Source of the DNA: CAYZWU01 sp964482235
Lineage (GTDB): Bacteria > Planctomycetota > B15-G4 > CAYZWU01
Assembly: GCA_964482235.1 (NCBI GenBank)
Contig: CAYZWU010000089.1
Span: forward strand, 1 to 12,940
DNA length: 12,940 nt
Direction: 5' to 3'
Shown: positions 1-7,433 of the stretch, piece after piece
Position numbering within the stretch: position 1 is the stretch's first letter
How the letters are laid out: every line of letters starts with the position of its first letter
Translations under genes and position numbers: made by a program
The notes under the pieces: generated by a model
Told to the model about the DNA's origin: nothing
The model's input: only the letters and a program-made list of their open reading frames with translations
Databases searched by the model: none

Positions 1-55
1 CCGACTTTCAGTCGTCTTTCTTTAATCCACCTGCTTTAGCAGGTGGTCGTTTAAT
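1..55. mobile_element. Probable right end of an IS200/IS605-type element or derived MITE (partial)
   Basis: A strong hairpin sits at 27-46: CCACCTGC, loop TTTA, GCAGGTGG (8 bp stem, 4 nt loop). A smaller hairpin lies at 2-14 (CGACT, loop TTC, AGTCG), followed by a T-rich stretch. Subterminal hairpins flanked by AT-rich single-stranded-looking sequence, with no inverted terminal repeats, are the known architecture of IS200/IS605 ends, which TnpA (a Y1 HUH transposase) recognises. The motif TCGTTTAAT follows the hairpin at 47-55, and a near-identical TCGTTTTAAT precedes the hairpin at the other window edge. That suggests these bases mark the cleavage and target side. No transposase gene is inside the window, so the assignment rests on end structure only. 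Confidence 0.55.
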
Positions 56-2852
56 ACAGAGAATCGCGTTTCCTGAGTGCCAGCAGTCCCTGCGTGATCT
101 TCTCCGCGCTGATCGGAAGCCCGGTGATCCGAATCCCGGTCGCATCGTAGATCGCGTTGGCCAGCGCGCCCATGACCGGCAGCGTGGCGCCCTCTCCCAC
201 TTCCTTTGCCCCGAACGGTCCGCGCGGCTCGTAGCTCTCCACGAAATCGGAATGGATCTTGGGCGTCTCCATCGACGACGGGATCAGGTAGTCGTGAAGA
301 TTCGGATTGGCCGTTTCTCCCTTTTCGGTGTATGCCACATTCTCGAGCAGCGTCTCGCCGATGCTCATGACCACGGCGCCGTGAACCTGGCCGTGGTATG
401 TGGAAGGATTGACCACCTGTCCGGAATCGTGGAAATCGGTGCAGCGAAGGACCTTGACCTTTCCGGTATCGAGGTCCACATCCACTTCCATCACGATCGT
501 GCCGAAGCTGTAGGCCGGCGACGTGCCCACGGCGGCCCCCTTGTAGGTTCCGCCCAGCTTCGGGGGCTGGTAGTAGCCGGTGCCCACGACGGGGCCGCCC
601 TGCGAGAAGGCGAGGCGCGCCGCTTCGTCCCACGCCATGGAGAGGCCGGGATTCTCCTTGACGTAGATGAGTCGGTCCCTGGCCTCGAGGCCCGAGGGCG
701 GAACGCCCAGCTTTCTCCCGGCGATCACGAAGAGCTGCTCCTTCACGCGCGAGGCCGCCATCTTCACCGCATTGCCGCCCATCAGGGTGACGCGGCTCGA
801 GTAGGCTCCCAGGTCGATGGGCGAGATGTCGCTGTCGCAGTCGGCCATCAGGACGTCCTCGTAACGGATCCCAAGCTCGTCGGCCGCGATCTGGCAGAGG
901 ACCGTGTCCGATCCCTGGCCGATCTCGGCTGCCGCGATGTGCAGCGTGGCGGCCCCGCCGTCCTCGAGCACGCGGATAACCGCGTTGGAATGGGGAAAGT
1001 CGCTCCTGTAGATCGGGTACCCGGCGCCGGAAACGAATCCGCCGCACCCCACGCCGATCCCGCGCCCCGGGGGAAGCTTTCCCTTCTTCTCCCTCCAGCC
1101 CGACTTATCCCTGGCCTTCTCCAGCGTGGCCTTGAACTCGCACGACATGACATGGAGATCGTTGACCGTGACCGTCTCGGGTGTCATGGCGTTCTTCAGG
1201 CGGATCTCGATATCGTCGACGCCGATCTTCTCGGCCGCCATGGAGAGAAGGCTCTCGAAGGCGAAGCGGGGATGGGGGCAGCCGTGGCCCCGGAACGCGC
1301 CGCAGGCCGGGAGGTTCGTGTAGACGCGGAAGCCCCTGTACTTGTAATTGGGCAGCTTGTAGAGGGTGGGGACCATGGATCCGGCGTAATAGGTCGTGAT
1401 GATCCCGAAGCTGGTGTAGGCTCCTCCGTCCAGGTGAACGGTCTGATCCACCGCCGTGATCCTGCCGTCCTTCTTCACGCCGATCTTGAGATCGATGTAC
1501 TGCTTGTGCCGGCCCCGGAAGTGGCGGAACATCTCGTTGCGCGCGTACTTCATCATCACCGGGCGGCCGCTCATCTTCGCCAGGTAGGCGGCGCAGAGAT
1601 CGAGAGGCGTGGTCTCGGCCTTGCCGCCGAAACCGCCCCCCACGACGGGCCTGATGATGCGGATCCGGCTCTCCGGAATCTCGAGCACCCGGGCCATCAT
1701 GTGATGCAGGTAATGGGGAACCTGGGTCGCGCTCCAGAGGGTGAGGCGGCCGTTGTGCTCCCAGCGGGCCAGGGAGGCATGGGGCTCGATGGGTGCCTGG
1801 TACGTTCTGTTGCCCTCGAACCGCTGCTCCACGACGAGATCGGCCTCGGCGAATCCCTTCTCCACGTCGCCGAAATGATGGTCCACCACGACGTTCACGT
1901 TGCCGGGATACTTGTCGTGGATGGCGGGCGCTCCCTTCCGCATCGCCTCCTTCACGGTGAAGAGCGGGGGCAGCTCCTCGTACTCCACATCGATCAGCCC
2001 GACGGCCTCGATCGCCGTGGCCTCGTCCACGGCCGCCACGGCGGCGATCTCGTCGCCCACGTAGCGGACCTTGTCCTTGGCCAGAACGTTCTCGTCGTAT
2101 CGCGCCGGACTGACGCCGTAGAGAACGTCGGAAACATCCTCCGCCGTGATCACCGCCTTCACGCCCGGCAGCGCCTCGGCACGGCTCGTGTCGATCGATT
2201 TGATCCGCGCGTGAGCCACGGGGCTCGTCAGGATCTTGCCGTGAAGCATGCCGGGCAGCGTCAGGTCACCGGTGAAGACGGCGCGGCCCGTCACCTTGTC
2301 GGCTGCGTCGCGGCGCGGCTTGCTCTTCCCCACGATGGCGTGGGGGCTTCGTTCATCCTCCGCCGGACAGGGTGGGCGCTGCGCCTCCTCCTCGAACTCC
2401 TTCCAGCCGCGGATCGCCTCGATGATCTTCACGTATCCGGTGCAGCGGCAGAGATTGCCGCCGAGGGCCTTCTTGATCTCCTCGTCCGTCGGATCGGGAT
2501 TGCGGTCGATCAGGGCCTTTGCGCTGAGGATGACGCCCGGTGTGCAGTAGCCGCACTGCACGGCGTTGTGATGAACGAACGAGGCCTGGAGCGGGTGCAG
2601 CTTCCCCTCCCGGGCCAGGCCCTCGATGGTGACGACCTCGCGGCCGTCCACTGCCGGGGCCAGGACGAGGCAGGAGTTCACCGGTTCGCCGTCGAGGATC
2701 ACGGTGCACGAACCGCAGACCCCCACCTCGCATCCCTTCTTCGTGCCCGTCAGGCCGAGACGGATCCGGATCAGATCCTGCAGCGTCTCGTTGGGCTCGA
2801 CAGCCAGGGTGTGTTCGTCGCCGTTGACCGTGAAGGTGATGTTGCTCAACAT
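51..2852 (-). CDS. Fused [2Fe-2S]/molybdopterin hydroxylase subunit (xanthine dehydrogenase family, 4-hydroxybenzoyl-CoA reductase alpha-like)
   Basis: Large catalytic subunit of a molybdenum hydroxylase, 933 aa. Residues 1-150 are a complete two-cluster [2Fe-2S] domain, with C41, C46, C49 and C61 for the plant-ferredoxin-type cluster and C100, C103, C135 and C137 for the second. A linker of about 25 aa leads into the Mo-cofactor domains (about 178-933). Cofactor motifs are VGGGFGGKAE (403-412 region), GAFRGHG (518-524) and AAEIGQGS (641-648). GAKEVGE near 881-887 carries the catalytic glutamate (E884). From family knowledge, the stretch around 475-700 (GGAY, LYK, RVYTNLP, LPPG, YSSRVT) resembles HcrA of 4-hydroxybenzoyl-CoA reductase. 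Two positions that are Glu and Phe in purine xanthine dehydrogenases are Ala (in GGKAE) and His (in AFRGHG), which argues against xanthine as substrate. The ATG at 2852 has AGGAGG 10 nt upstream (2863-2868), and that site overlaps the stop codon of the FAD gene. The TAA stop lies within the adjacent IS-like end, so the last residues may be altered. The usual separate small Fe-S subunit is fused here. Confidence 0.93.
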   Translation of the reverse strand: MLSNITFTVNGDEHTLAVEPNETLQDLIRIRLGLTGTKKGCEVGVCGSCTVILDGEPVNSCLVLAPAVDGREVVTIEGLAREGKLHPLQASFVHHNAVQCGYCTPGVILSAKALIDRNPDPTDEEIKKALGGNLCRCTGYVKIIEAIRGWKEFEEEAQRPPCPAEDERSPHAIVGKSKPRRDAADKVTGRAVFTGDLTLPGMLHGKILTSPVAHARIKSIDTSRAEALPGVKAVITAEDVSDVLYGVSPARYDENVLAKDKVRYVGDEIAAVAAVDEATAIEAVGLIDVEYEELPPLFTVKEAMRKGAPAIHDKYPGNVNVVVDHHFGDVEKGFAEADLVVEQRFEGNRTYQAPIEPHASLARWEHNGRLTLWSATQVPHYLHHMMARVLEIPESRIRIIRPVVGGGFGGKAETTPLDLCAAYLAKMSGRPVMMKYARNEMFRHFRGRHKQYIDLKIGVKKDGRITAVDQTVHLDGGAYTSFGIITTYYAGSMVPTLYKLPNYKYRGFRVYTNLPACGAFRGHGCPHPRFAFESLLSMAAEKIGVDDIEIRLKNAMTPETVTVNDLHVMSCEFKATLEKARDKSGWREKKGKLPPGRGIGVGCGGFVSGAGYPIYRSDFPHSNAVIRVLEDGGAATLHIAAAEIGQGSDTVLCQIAADELGIRYEDVLMADCDSDISPIDLGAYSSRVTLMGGNAVKMAASRVKEQLFVIAGRKLGVPPSGLEARDRLIYVKENPGLSMAWDEAARLAFSQGGPVVGTGYYQPPKLGGTYKGAAVGTSPAYSFGTIVMEVDVDLDTGKVKVLRCTDFHDSGQVVNPSTYHGQVHGAVVMSIGETLLENVAYTEKGETANPNLHDYLIPSSMETPKIHSDFVESYEPRGPFGAKEVGEGATLPVMGALANAIYDATGIRITGLPISAEKITQGLLALRKRDSLY

Positions 2853-2866
2853 GGAGGCCTTTCCTC

Positions 2867-3733
2867 CTACTGCACCCTTTCGAGGGCGTTCTTCAAGGCG
2901 CGGGTCGTGAGAACCCGGGCGAGCTCCCGCCGGTACTCATCGGAACCGCGCAGATCCGTGATCGGTTCAACTTTCTGGAAGGAGAAATCGGCGGCGCGGG
3001 CGAAGTTCTCGTCCGTGGGCTTCTTTCCCGTGAGATACTCGCCGGCCTCCTCGACGAGGAGGGGCGTCGGGGCCGCGGCCCCGACGGCAACGGCCGCCTT
3101 CTCGATTGATCCCTGCTTGACGGTGAGCCGGGCAGCAACGCCCACCACGGCCAGGGCGGAGGCGTCGCGAAGCTGGAACTTCACGTAGGCTGTCCCCGTG
3201 CCTGCCGGGAGAGGAGGGACGATCAGGGCAACGAGGATCTCCGTCCGGCCGAGAGCCGTTCGGCGGGGACCGAGGAAGAACTCGGCCAGCGACAGCTCCC
3301 TCTCGCCCTCGTGGGAGGCCAGACGGACCCTCGCATCCACGGTGAGAAGCGAAGGGGGAAGGTCGGCCGAGGGAACGGCGCTGCAGATGTTGCCGCCGAT
3401 GGTGGCCAGGTTCCGGACCTGGACGCCGGCCATCGAGCCGCCGGCATCGGCAAGGGCCGCGAATTCCTCGCGGAGCGCCTCGGATTCGGCCAGCATGTTC
3501 GGCGACACGAGAGCGCCGATCCAGAGCCCCTCGTCGCTGCGTTCTATTTTCCTGAGCCCCACAAGCTTGCCCAGGGACACGAGATGCCTGGCCGAGGTGA
3601 GCCCCTGCTTGAGATCGGCAAGCAGATCGGTGCCGCCTCCCAGGATCACGGCGTCATCGCCGAGATGATGGATCAGACGGCACGCCTCGGGCAGCGACCG
3701 CGGGGAATGGTATTCCAGTTCTTCGATCCGCAT
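2867..3733 (-). CDS. FAD-binding subunit of the molybdenum hydroxylase (CoxM/XdhB/HcrB family)
   Basis: Medium subunit, 288 aa, that passes electrons between the Fe-S clusters of its partner and the external acceptor or donor. The FAD signatures of this family are clear: GGGTDLL at about 32-38, and the block NLATIGGNICSAVPSAD at about 108-124. Only two cysteines occur (in EACRL and GGNIC). The Cys-rich insertion that carries an extra [4Fe-4S] cluster in true 4-hydroxybenzoyl-CoA reductase beta subunits is therefore missing, and the chain is correspondingly short. The ATG at 3733 has an AGGAGG-type site about 10 nt upstream (3744-3750). The TAG stop is 14 nt before the start of the Fe-S/Mo subunit, and the downstream ribosome site overlaps this stop, so the two genes are almost certainly translationally coupled. 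Confidence 0.93.
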   Translation of the reverse strand: MRIEELEYHSPRSLPEACRLIHHLGDDAVILGGGTDLLADLKQGLTSARHLVSLGKLVGLRKIERSDEGLWIGALVSPNMLAESEALREEFAALADAGGSMAGVQVRNLATIGGNICSAVPSADLPPSLLTVDARVRLASHEGERELSLAEFFLGPRRTALGRTEILVALIVPPLPAGTGTAYVKFQLRDASALAVVGVAARLTVKQGSIEKAAVAVGAAAPTPLLVEEAGEYLTGKKPTDENFARAADFSFQKVEPITDLRGSDEYRRELARVLTTRALKNALERVQ

Positions 3734-3845
3734 CGCGCCCGTCTCCTCCTTCCTTGTCCATGGTAAAGGGCATCGTGCTAAAATCCGCCGCGTCGAAGCT
3801 AATGGAACGGGGGGAAAGAATCAATAGCCGGTAAGAATCCCGTGA

Positions 3846-3875
3846 CGTCCCGCCGCTCGGGAAAGCGGCGGGACG
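3846..3875. terminator. Strong stem-loop downstream of the GH109-like gene
   Basis: A perfect 12 bp stem (CGTCCCGCCGCT at 3846-3857 with AGCGGCGGGACG at 3864-3875) has a 6 nt loop. It begins 35 nt past the stop of the minus-strand gene ending at 3910 and precedes the FAD gene on the same strand. There is no run of T after it on the minus strand. It may be a factor-assisted terminator or an RNA-stabilising hairpin separating the glycosidase gene from the molybdenum-enzyme operon. Confidence 0.55.
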
Positions 3876-3909
3876 ACGGTTTCGCCTCTATCGAAGGATT
3901 CCTCCCGGG

Positions 3910-5289
3910 CTATCCTCCGACGATGCCGAGAGGAGGATATTTCTTCCACATGCCGCGGGTGAAGTCGGGGAAATCGACGGAGCGGCTCCGCGACGCGACG
4001 GAACGCTCGGTCAGTTCCGAGACGACGCTCCAGGCTGCCGCGTCGTAGACGTCCATATCCATCGGCTCGCCTTTCAGGAAGCACTGGATCAGGCGGTAAT
4101 CCTCGATGAAGTCCATCCCGCCGTGGCCGGCCCCGCGCGCCGCCTCGCCCTTGGCGGTCCAGATCGGATGGTCGAACTCCTCGCGGTACTTGCCGATCTC
4201 CTCCCAGGCGTGCCCCGGGCTGCGTCCTTCGATGTGGATGCGGTCGGGATAGCCGCTGAAGATCCCATGCGTCCCCTGCACCATGTTGATGCGGCTGTAC
4301 GGCCTGGGCGCCGAGCAGTCGTGCACCAGGTAGATCGTCCGCCCCTTCACCGTCTGGATCAGGGCGACGTTGATGTCGCCCAGGGCGTACTTCTGCTTGG
4401 CTCTCTTGTCGTCAGGCCCGAACTGCTTGGCGGCGAAGAGATTCAACCCGCGCGACGGACTGCTCATGGAGACGAGGTAGTCGAAGCGGTCGCCGCGGTT
4501 GATGTTCATGCACTGGGCCACGGGGCCGAGGCCGTGGGTGGGATAGAGATTTCCGTTCCTTGTGATCGAGTGGGCCGTCCGCCAGAGCGCCTCGCCGTGG
4601 TCTGCGAACTTGAGGCCGCGCAGGTCGTGGAGGTATCCGGCCTCGCCGTGAAGGACCTCGCCCAGCAGCCCCTTGCGGACCATGTTGAGGACCATCATCT
4701 CGATGCGGCCGTAACAGCAGTTTTCCATCATGACGCAGTGCTTCTTCAACCTCTCCGAGGTCTCCACCAGCTGCCAGCACTCGTCGATCGTCACCGCGGC
4801 AGGCACCTCGGTGGCCGCGTGTTTGCCGTTCTCCATGGCCGCCATGCAGACCGGCACGTGCCAGCGCCAGGGGGTTGCCGTGTAGACGAGATCGAGATCC
4901 TCCTCCTCGCACATCCGGACGAAGTCCGTCTCGCCGCGGGAGTAGCCCGCCGGCTTGGGCTGGCCGGCCTTGACCACCCAGTCCTGCACGCGGGCTACCT
5001 TGGCTTCCACGATGTCGCAGACAGCGCGGATCTCGGCGCCCTCGATCCTGAGCAGGTTGCGGACGTGCGCCGATCCCATCCCCCCCACTCCCACGTAGCC
5101 GATTCGCACCCGCTCCATGGGAGGCGCGGTCATCAGCTTGGCGGGAGCGGGGCCGATCTTGCGATCCTGGTCCGGGGAGCCGAGCAGGCTCTTGCTGCAG
5201 AAAGCCGCGCCCAGCCCCACGGCTGCGCCTCTCTTCAGGAAATCCCTGCGGTTGTGGCCGCAGGCTGATTGTTCTGACTGCTGCTTCAT
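3910..5289 (-). CDS. Tat-exported Gfo/Idh/MocA-fold protein, glycoside hydrolase family 109 type
   Basis: Predicted NAD-dependent glycosidase of 459 aa. GH109 enzymes (founding activity alpha-N-acetylgalactosaminidase) use a tightly bound NAD+ for oxidation, elimination, addition and re-reduction at the sugar. The N-terminus holds a twin-arginine signal (HNRRDFLKR at about 12-20, then a hydrophobic Ala/Gly stretch), so the folded, cofactor-loaded protein should be exported. The Rossmann motif GVGGMG is at about 67-72. EVP at about 161-163 replaces the EKP common in ordinary Gfo/Idh/MocA dehydrogenases. GYLHDLR (218-224) and NLYPTHGLGPVAQ (247-259) are, to my recall, hallmark GH109 blocks. Length matches the family (about 440-460 aa). 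The ribosome site before the ATG at 5289 is weak (AAAGG, about 10 nt away). A 179 bp gap separates it from the deaminase gene upstream, so it may have its own promoter. Exact substrate sugar cannot be read from the sequence. Confidence 0.88.
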   Translation of the reverse strand: MKQQSEQSACGHNRRDFLKRGAAVGLGAAFCSKSLLGSPDQDRKIGPAPAKLMTAPPMERVRIGYVGVGGMGSAHVRNLLRIEGAEIRAVCDIVEAKVARVQDWVVKAGQPKPAGYSRGETDFVRMCEEEDLDLVYTATPWRWHVPVCMAAMENGKHAATEVPAAVTIDECWQLVETSERLKKHCVMMENCCYGRIEMMVLNMVRKGLLGEVLHGEAGYLHDLRGLKFADHGEALWRTAHSITRNGNLYPTHGLGPVAQCMNINRGDRFDYLVSMSSPSRGLNLFAAKQFGPDDKRAKQKYALGDINVALIQTVKGRTIYLVHDCSAPRPYSRINMVQGTHGIFSGYPDRIHIEGRSPGHAWEEIGKYREEFDHPIWTAKGEAARGAGHGGMDFIEDYRLIQCFLKGEPMDMDVYDAAAWSVVSELTERSVASRSRSVDFPDFTRGMWKKYPPLGIVGG

Positions 5290-5420
5290 GACGGATACCC
5301 TTTCTTTCTTCTTTGAAAAATCACCGATCCCCGCCGGGCGGTCCGGCCGGGGGGTGTGGATGCCGCCTCGAGAGGTCCGTCTCGCGCCGAACGGCTCTCA
5401 GGGAGGTTCCAGCGGGAAGC

Positions 5421-5431
5421 GAGATTATCTC
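5421..5431 (-). promoter_or_regulatory. Short palindrome overlapping a possible -10 box upstream of the GH109-like gene
   Basis: On the minus strand this reads GAGATAATCTC, an 11 nt palindrome with a single central base. It contains GATAAT, one mismatch from the sigma-70 -10 consensus. No good -35 box lies 16-18 nt upstream. The site is in the 179 bp gap (5290-5468) between the deaminase stop and the GH109-like start. The rest of that gap holds a GC-rich imperfect repeat near 5329-5352 and no recognisable gene. Confidence 0.25.
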
Positions 5432-5468
5432 AAAACGGAACGGGAAAATCATCAGGCAGATTTTTCGG

Positions 5469-6470
5469 CTACTCCGCCCAGGAGGGATCCTCCCTGAATG
5501 ATGCTGCCAGCGACTCCTTCCGATCCCGGGGCAGCCAGGAGGATTCGACGCCGAGGAGGAGGAGGGAACAGATCTCCTGCTTGGTGAAACCGCATTCCTG
5601 CTCGAGAAGGCGATACTCCACGGAGAGGGACGTGTTGAACATCTTGGGGTCGTCGGTGTTCACGCTGATCAGCAGGCCGCGGTCGAAGTAATCCCGGATC
5701 GGATGGTCGGCCATCGAGGCGACCACTCCGGTGCGGACGTTCGACAGGGGGCAGAGTTCGAGGGGGATCCTTTGCGAAGAGATCCTCCGGAGGAGCTCGG
5801 GATCCTCGCCGGCTCGCGTGCCGTGTCCGATCCTGTCCGCACCGAGCAGCTCGACTGCGTCGCGCACGCTTCGGGCGCCCGATGCCTCTCCCGCGTGTGC
5901 CGTGGTGCGGAAACCGGAACGGCGGGCTTCCCGGAAAAGCGGGGCGAAGGGTGCGGGCGGAAAGTCGTGCTCCGTGCCGCCGATCCCGATGCCGATGACT
6001 CCCAGGTCGCGGACCTCCTTCAGCTTTTCGAGAGTCTCCATCTCGCGCTGCGGGCCGTAGTCCCGAACCAGGTCCGCGATCAGGGCGATCTCGATCTCCG
6101 GAACCCGGACCAGCCCGGCAGCCACCGACCGGGTGACCTCCTGGACCTCGAGGCCCTTCGGGACGAAGAGGGAGGGTGAGTAGAAGAACTCGGCATAGCG
6201 GATGTTCTGCTTCGCCATGTCCCTTGCCGCAAGCTCGGCAATGAGGGAGAAATCCTCATACTCCCGAAGATAGCGATTCTTCCACGACCAGGTCTCGATG
6301 AACTGCCGGAAATCCCTGTACTCGAACCTCCGAGCCAGGGCTTGCGGATCCGGGATCCCGGGATCACCGCCATACTTCGTGATCAGGGTGAAGAGAGCCT
6401 CGTGCGGGATCGCTCCCTCGAGGTGCACGTGGAGCTCGACTTTCGGCAGGTTCTCGTGCCAGGTTGTCAT
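5469..6470 (-). CDS. Adenosine/adenine deaminase family protein
   Basis: Zinc-dependent TIM-barrel purine deaminase, 333 aa. All metal and catalytic positions are visible: HVHLEG (H14, H16), AHAGE (H192 and the proton-shuttling E195), GHGT (H216), and NTDDP (D273, D274). GIGIGGTE at about 160-167 and CPLSN at 240-244 are also family blocks. The expected reaction is hydrolytic loss of the 6-amino group from an adenine-containing compound, releasing ammonia, in the cytoplasm. The motif after the second zinc histidine is LEG rather than the LDG of classical adenosine deaminases, whose Asp contacts the ribose 5'-OH. Adenine, or a modified or larger nucleotide, is therefore possible. The reading frame is open upstream to 6575, but the ATG at 6470 starts the conserved protein, gives a family-standard length, has GGAAG just upstream and avoids overlapping the SLATT gene. 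It lies 40 nt downstream of that gene on the same strand with no terminator between. Confidence 0.9.
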   Translation of the reverse strand: MTTWHENLPKVELHVHLEGAIPHEALFTLITKYGGDPGIPDPQALARRFEYRDFRQFIETWSWKNRYLREYEDFSLIAELAARDMAKQNIRYAEFFYSPSLFVPKGLEVQEVTRSVAAGLVRVPEIEIALIADLVRDYGPQREMETLEKLKEVRDLGVIGIGIGGTEHDFPPAPFAPLFREARRSGFRTTAHAGEASGARSVRDAVELLGADRIGHGTRAGEDPELLRRISSQRIPLELCPLSNVRTGVVASMADHPIRDYFDRGLLISVNTDDPKMFNTSLSVEYRLLEQECGFTKQEICSLLLLGVESSWLPRDRKESLAASFREDPSWAE

Positions 6471-6510
6471 GGTGGCTTCCAGCGATTTGAAGTATCGCCG
6501 TCGAGGGTGA

Positions 6511-7404
6511 TCAGGTTCTCCGTGCCGCCCACTGCGTGTGCTCGCGGGAGAAGGCCGCTTCCGAGCTGAGGACAAAATCGGAAAGGTCCTTTGCGACGCT
6601 TATCGTCGTGTTCTTTTCAAAGATCGTACTGATCTCGTATGCAGTCAGGGAATATGAGGAGGCGAGCTCGTTGTGCTTCTTGGCCTGCAGCCAGGTCAGC
6701 ACGCCGCCAGCCGCAGTCGAAATGACTTCTACCGGCAGGGTCAACTCGGTGTTCACGATCCGGATCAGCATCATGACGATGGCAGCTGCGTGAAGACAGA
6801 CGGAGATCCAGAACCAGAGTTTTGCCCGGCTTCTGTTGAACGCCTCCTTCGATGAGTAGAACTTCAATTGATCTTCGCATCGTTCGGATCTGTAAATCTC
6901 TGATCTCTCTTCCACGGGGAGCGAGCGGACCCTTTTCATGACATCGCTGATTGGCGGCTTCGTTACATCATCGGCTGAAAGCTTCGCGGCGAGGATCAGG
7001 TTCTGATCGAGAATCATCTTCAGATCATCGATGAACCGATTCGAGACACCGCTGTCGTCTTTTTCGCTGCTGCCGTAAGGTTCGGCGCACATCATCCACC
7101 GCCAGGCCCTGGTCTTGGCCGATTCCGCCACGGCACGGCCGTTGTACCAGGTATCATCCGGCTTCTGCATACGCAGGCCTATCAGGATCCCAAGCGTGAA
7201 GAGGAAGAAGAATGCGGACGCGCCGGCACCAATGATTTTCGCGACCTTGTCATCTATCGCGCCTGCACCGAATGAAACGGCGGCGGCCACGATCAGCAGC
7301 GAGAGGTACAACTTCAGGCAAAGGTAGTAGTTTTTCTGAGAGTCGATGGCAAGCTTGTCTGCAGCGATGTAGAGCCCCGGGAGGTCCTTGTTTTCTAGAT
7401 TCAT
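6511..7404 (-). CDS. SLATT-domain membrane protein (tandem SLATT_3/SLATT_1-like, four transmembrane helices)
   Basis: Predicted 297 aa inner-membrane protein with two similar halves. The N-terminal half has helices at about 31-50 and 56-78, followed by WYNGRAVAESAKTRAWRWMM (86-105) and AEPY. This matches my recall of the SLATT_3/DUF4231-type signature. The C-terminal half begins YRSERCEDQLKFYSSK (about 171-186) and has helices at about 196-216 and 222-238. It continues LTWLQAKKHNELASSY and ends with SREHTQWAARR (286-296), the typical SLATT_1 tail. SLATT domains are predicted two-helix, pore-forming effectors in nucleotide-centred conflict systems, usually beside nucleotidyltransferase (SMODS), SLOG or TIR sensors. 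None of these is encoded here. The start at 7404 is preferred over the open frame to 7542: purine-rich GAAAGAGAG lies about 7 nt upstream, and the extra N-terminal residues look non-coding. Base composition is lower in GC than the neighbours (27 of 60 at 6841-6900 against 42 of 60 at 1981-2040), suggesting transfer. Confidence 0.82.
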   Translation of the reverse strand: MNLENKDLPGLYIAADKLAIDSQKNYYLCLKLYLSLLIVAAAVSFGAGAIDDKVAKIIGAGASAFFFLFTLGILIGLRMQKPDDTWYNGRAVAESAKTRAWRWMMCAEPYGSSEKDDSGVSNRFIDDLKMILDQNLILAAKLSADDVTKPPISDVMKRVRSLPVEERSEIYRSERCEDQLKFYSSKEAFNRSRAKLWFWISVCLHAAAIVMMLIRIVNTELTLPVEVISTAAGGVLTWLQAKKHNELASSYSLTAYEISTIFEKNTTISVAKDLSDFVLSSEAAFSREHTQWAARRT

Positions 7405-7433
7405 CAGACTGCTCTCTTTCCTGCACTCCTGAT

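Noticed and set aside
51..2852. Form I carbon monoxide dehydrogenase
   Set aside because: The Cys-containing CSFR active-site loop of CoxL is not present, and the Fe-S domain is fused.
252..3188. Long open frame (978 codons) on the plus strand opposite the molybdenum-enzyme genes
   Set aside because: It mirrors two clearly conserved genes on the other strand. Its translation is rich in Arg, His, Gly, Val and Asp, as expected of a GC-rich antisense frame, and shows no recognisable domain.
51..6470. Purine catabolism module (deaminase followed by xanthine dehydrogenase)
   Set aside because: The molybdenum enzyme has Ala and His where purine dehydrogenases have Glu and Phe, and resembles the 4-hydroxybenzoyl-CoA reductase branch. 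An unrelated glycosidase gene and gaps also separate it from the deaminase.
6471..6575. Longer N-terminus for the deaminase
   Set aside because: It would overlap the SLATT gene. The added residues are Arg/Pro/Ser-rich and unlike the family, while the ATG at 6470 gives the standard 333 aa length.
5469..7404. RADAR-type antiphage system
   Set aside because: There is no RdrA-like ATPase, and the deaminase is of ordinary 333 aa size rather than the large RdrB type.
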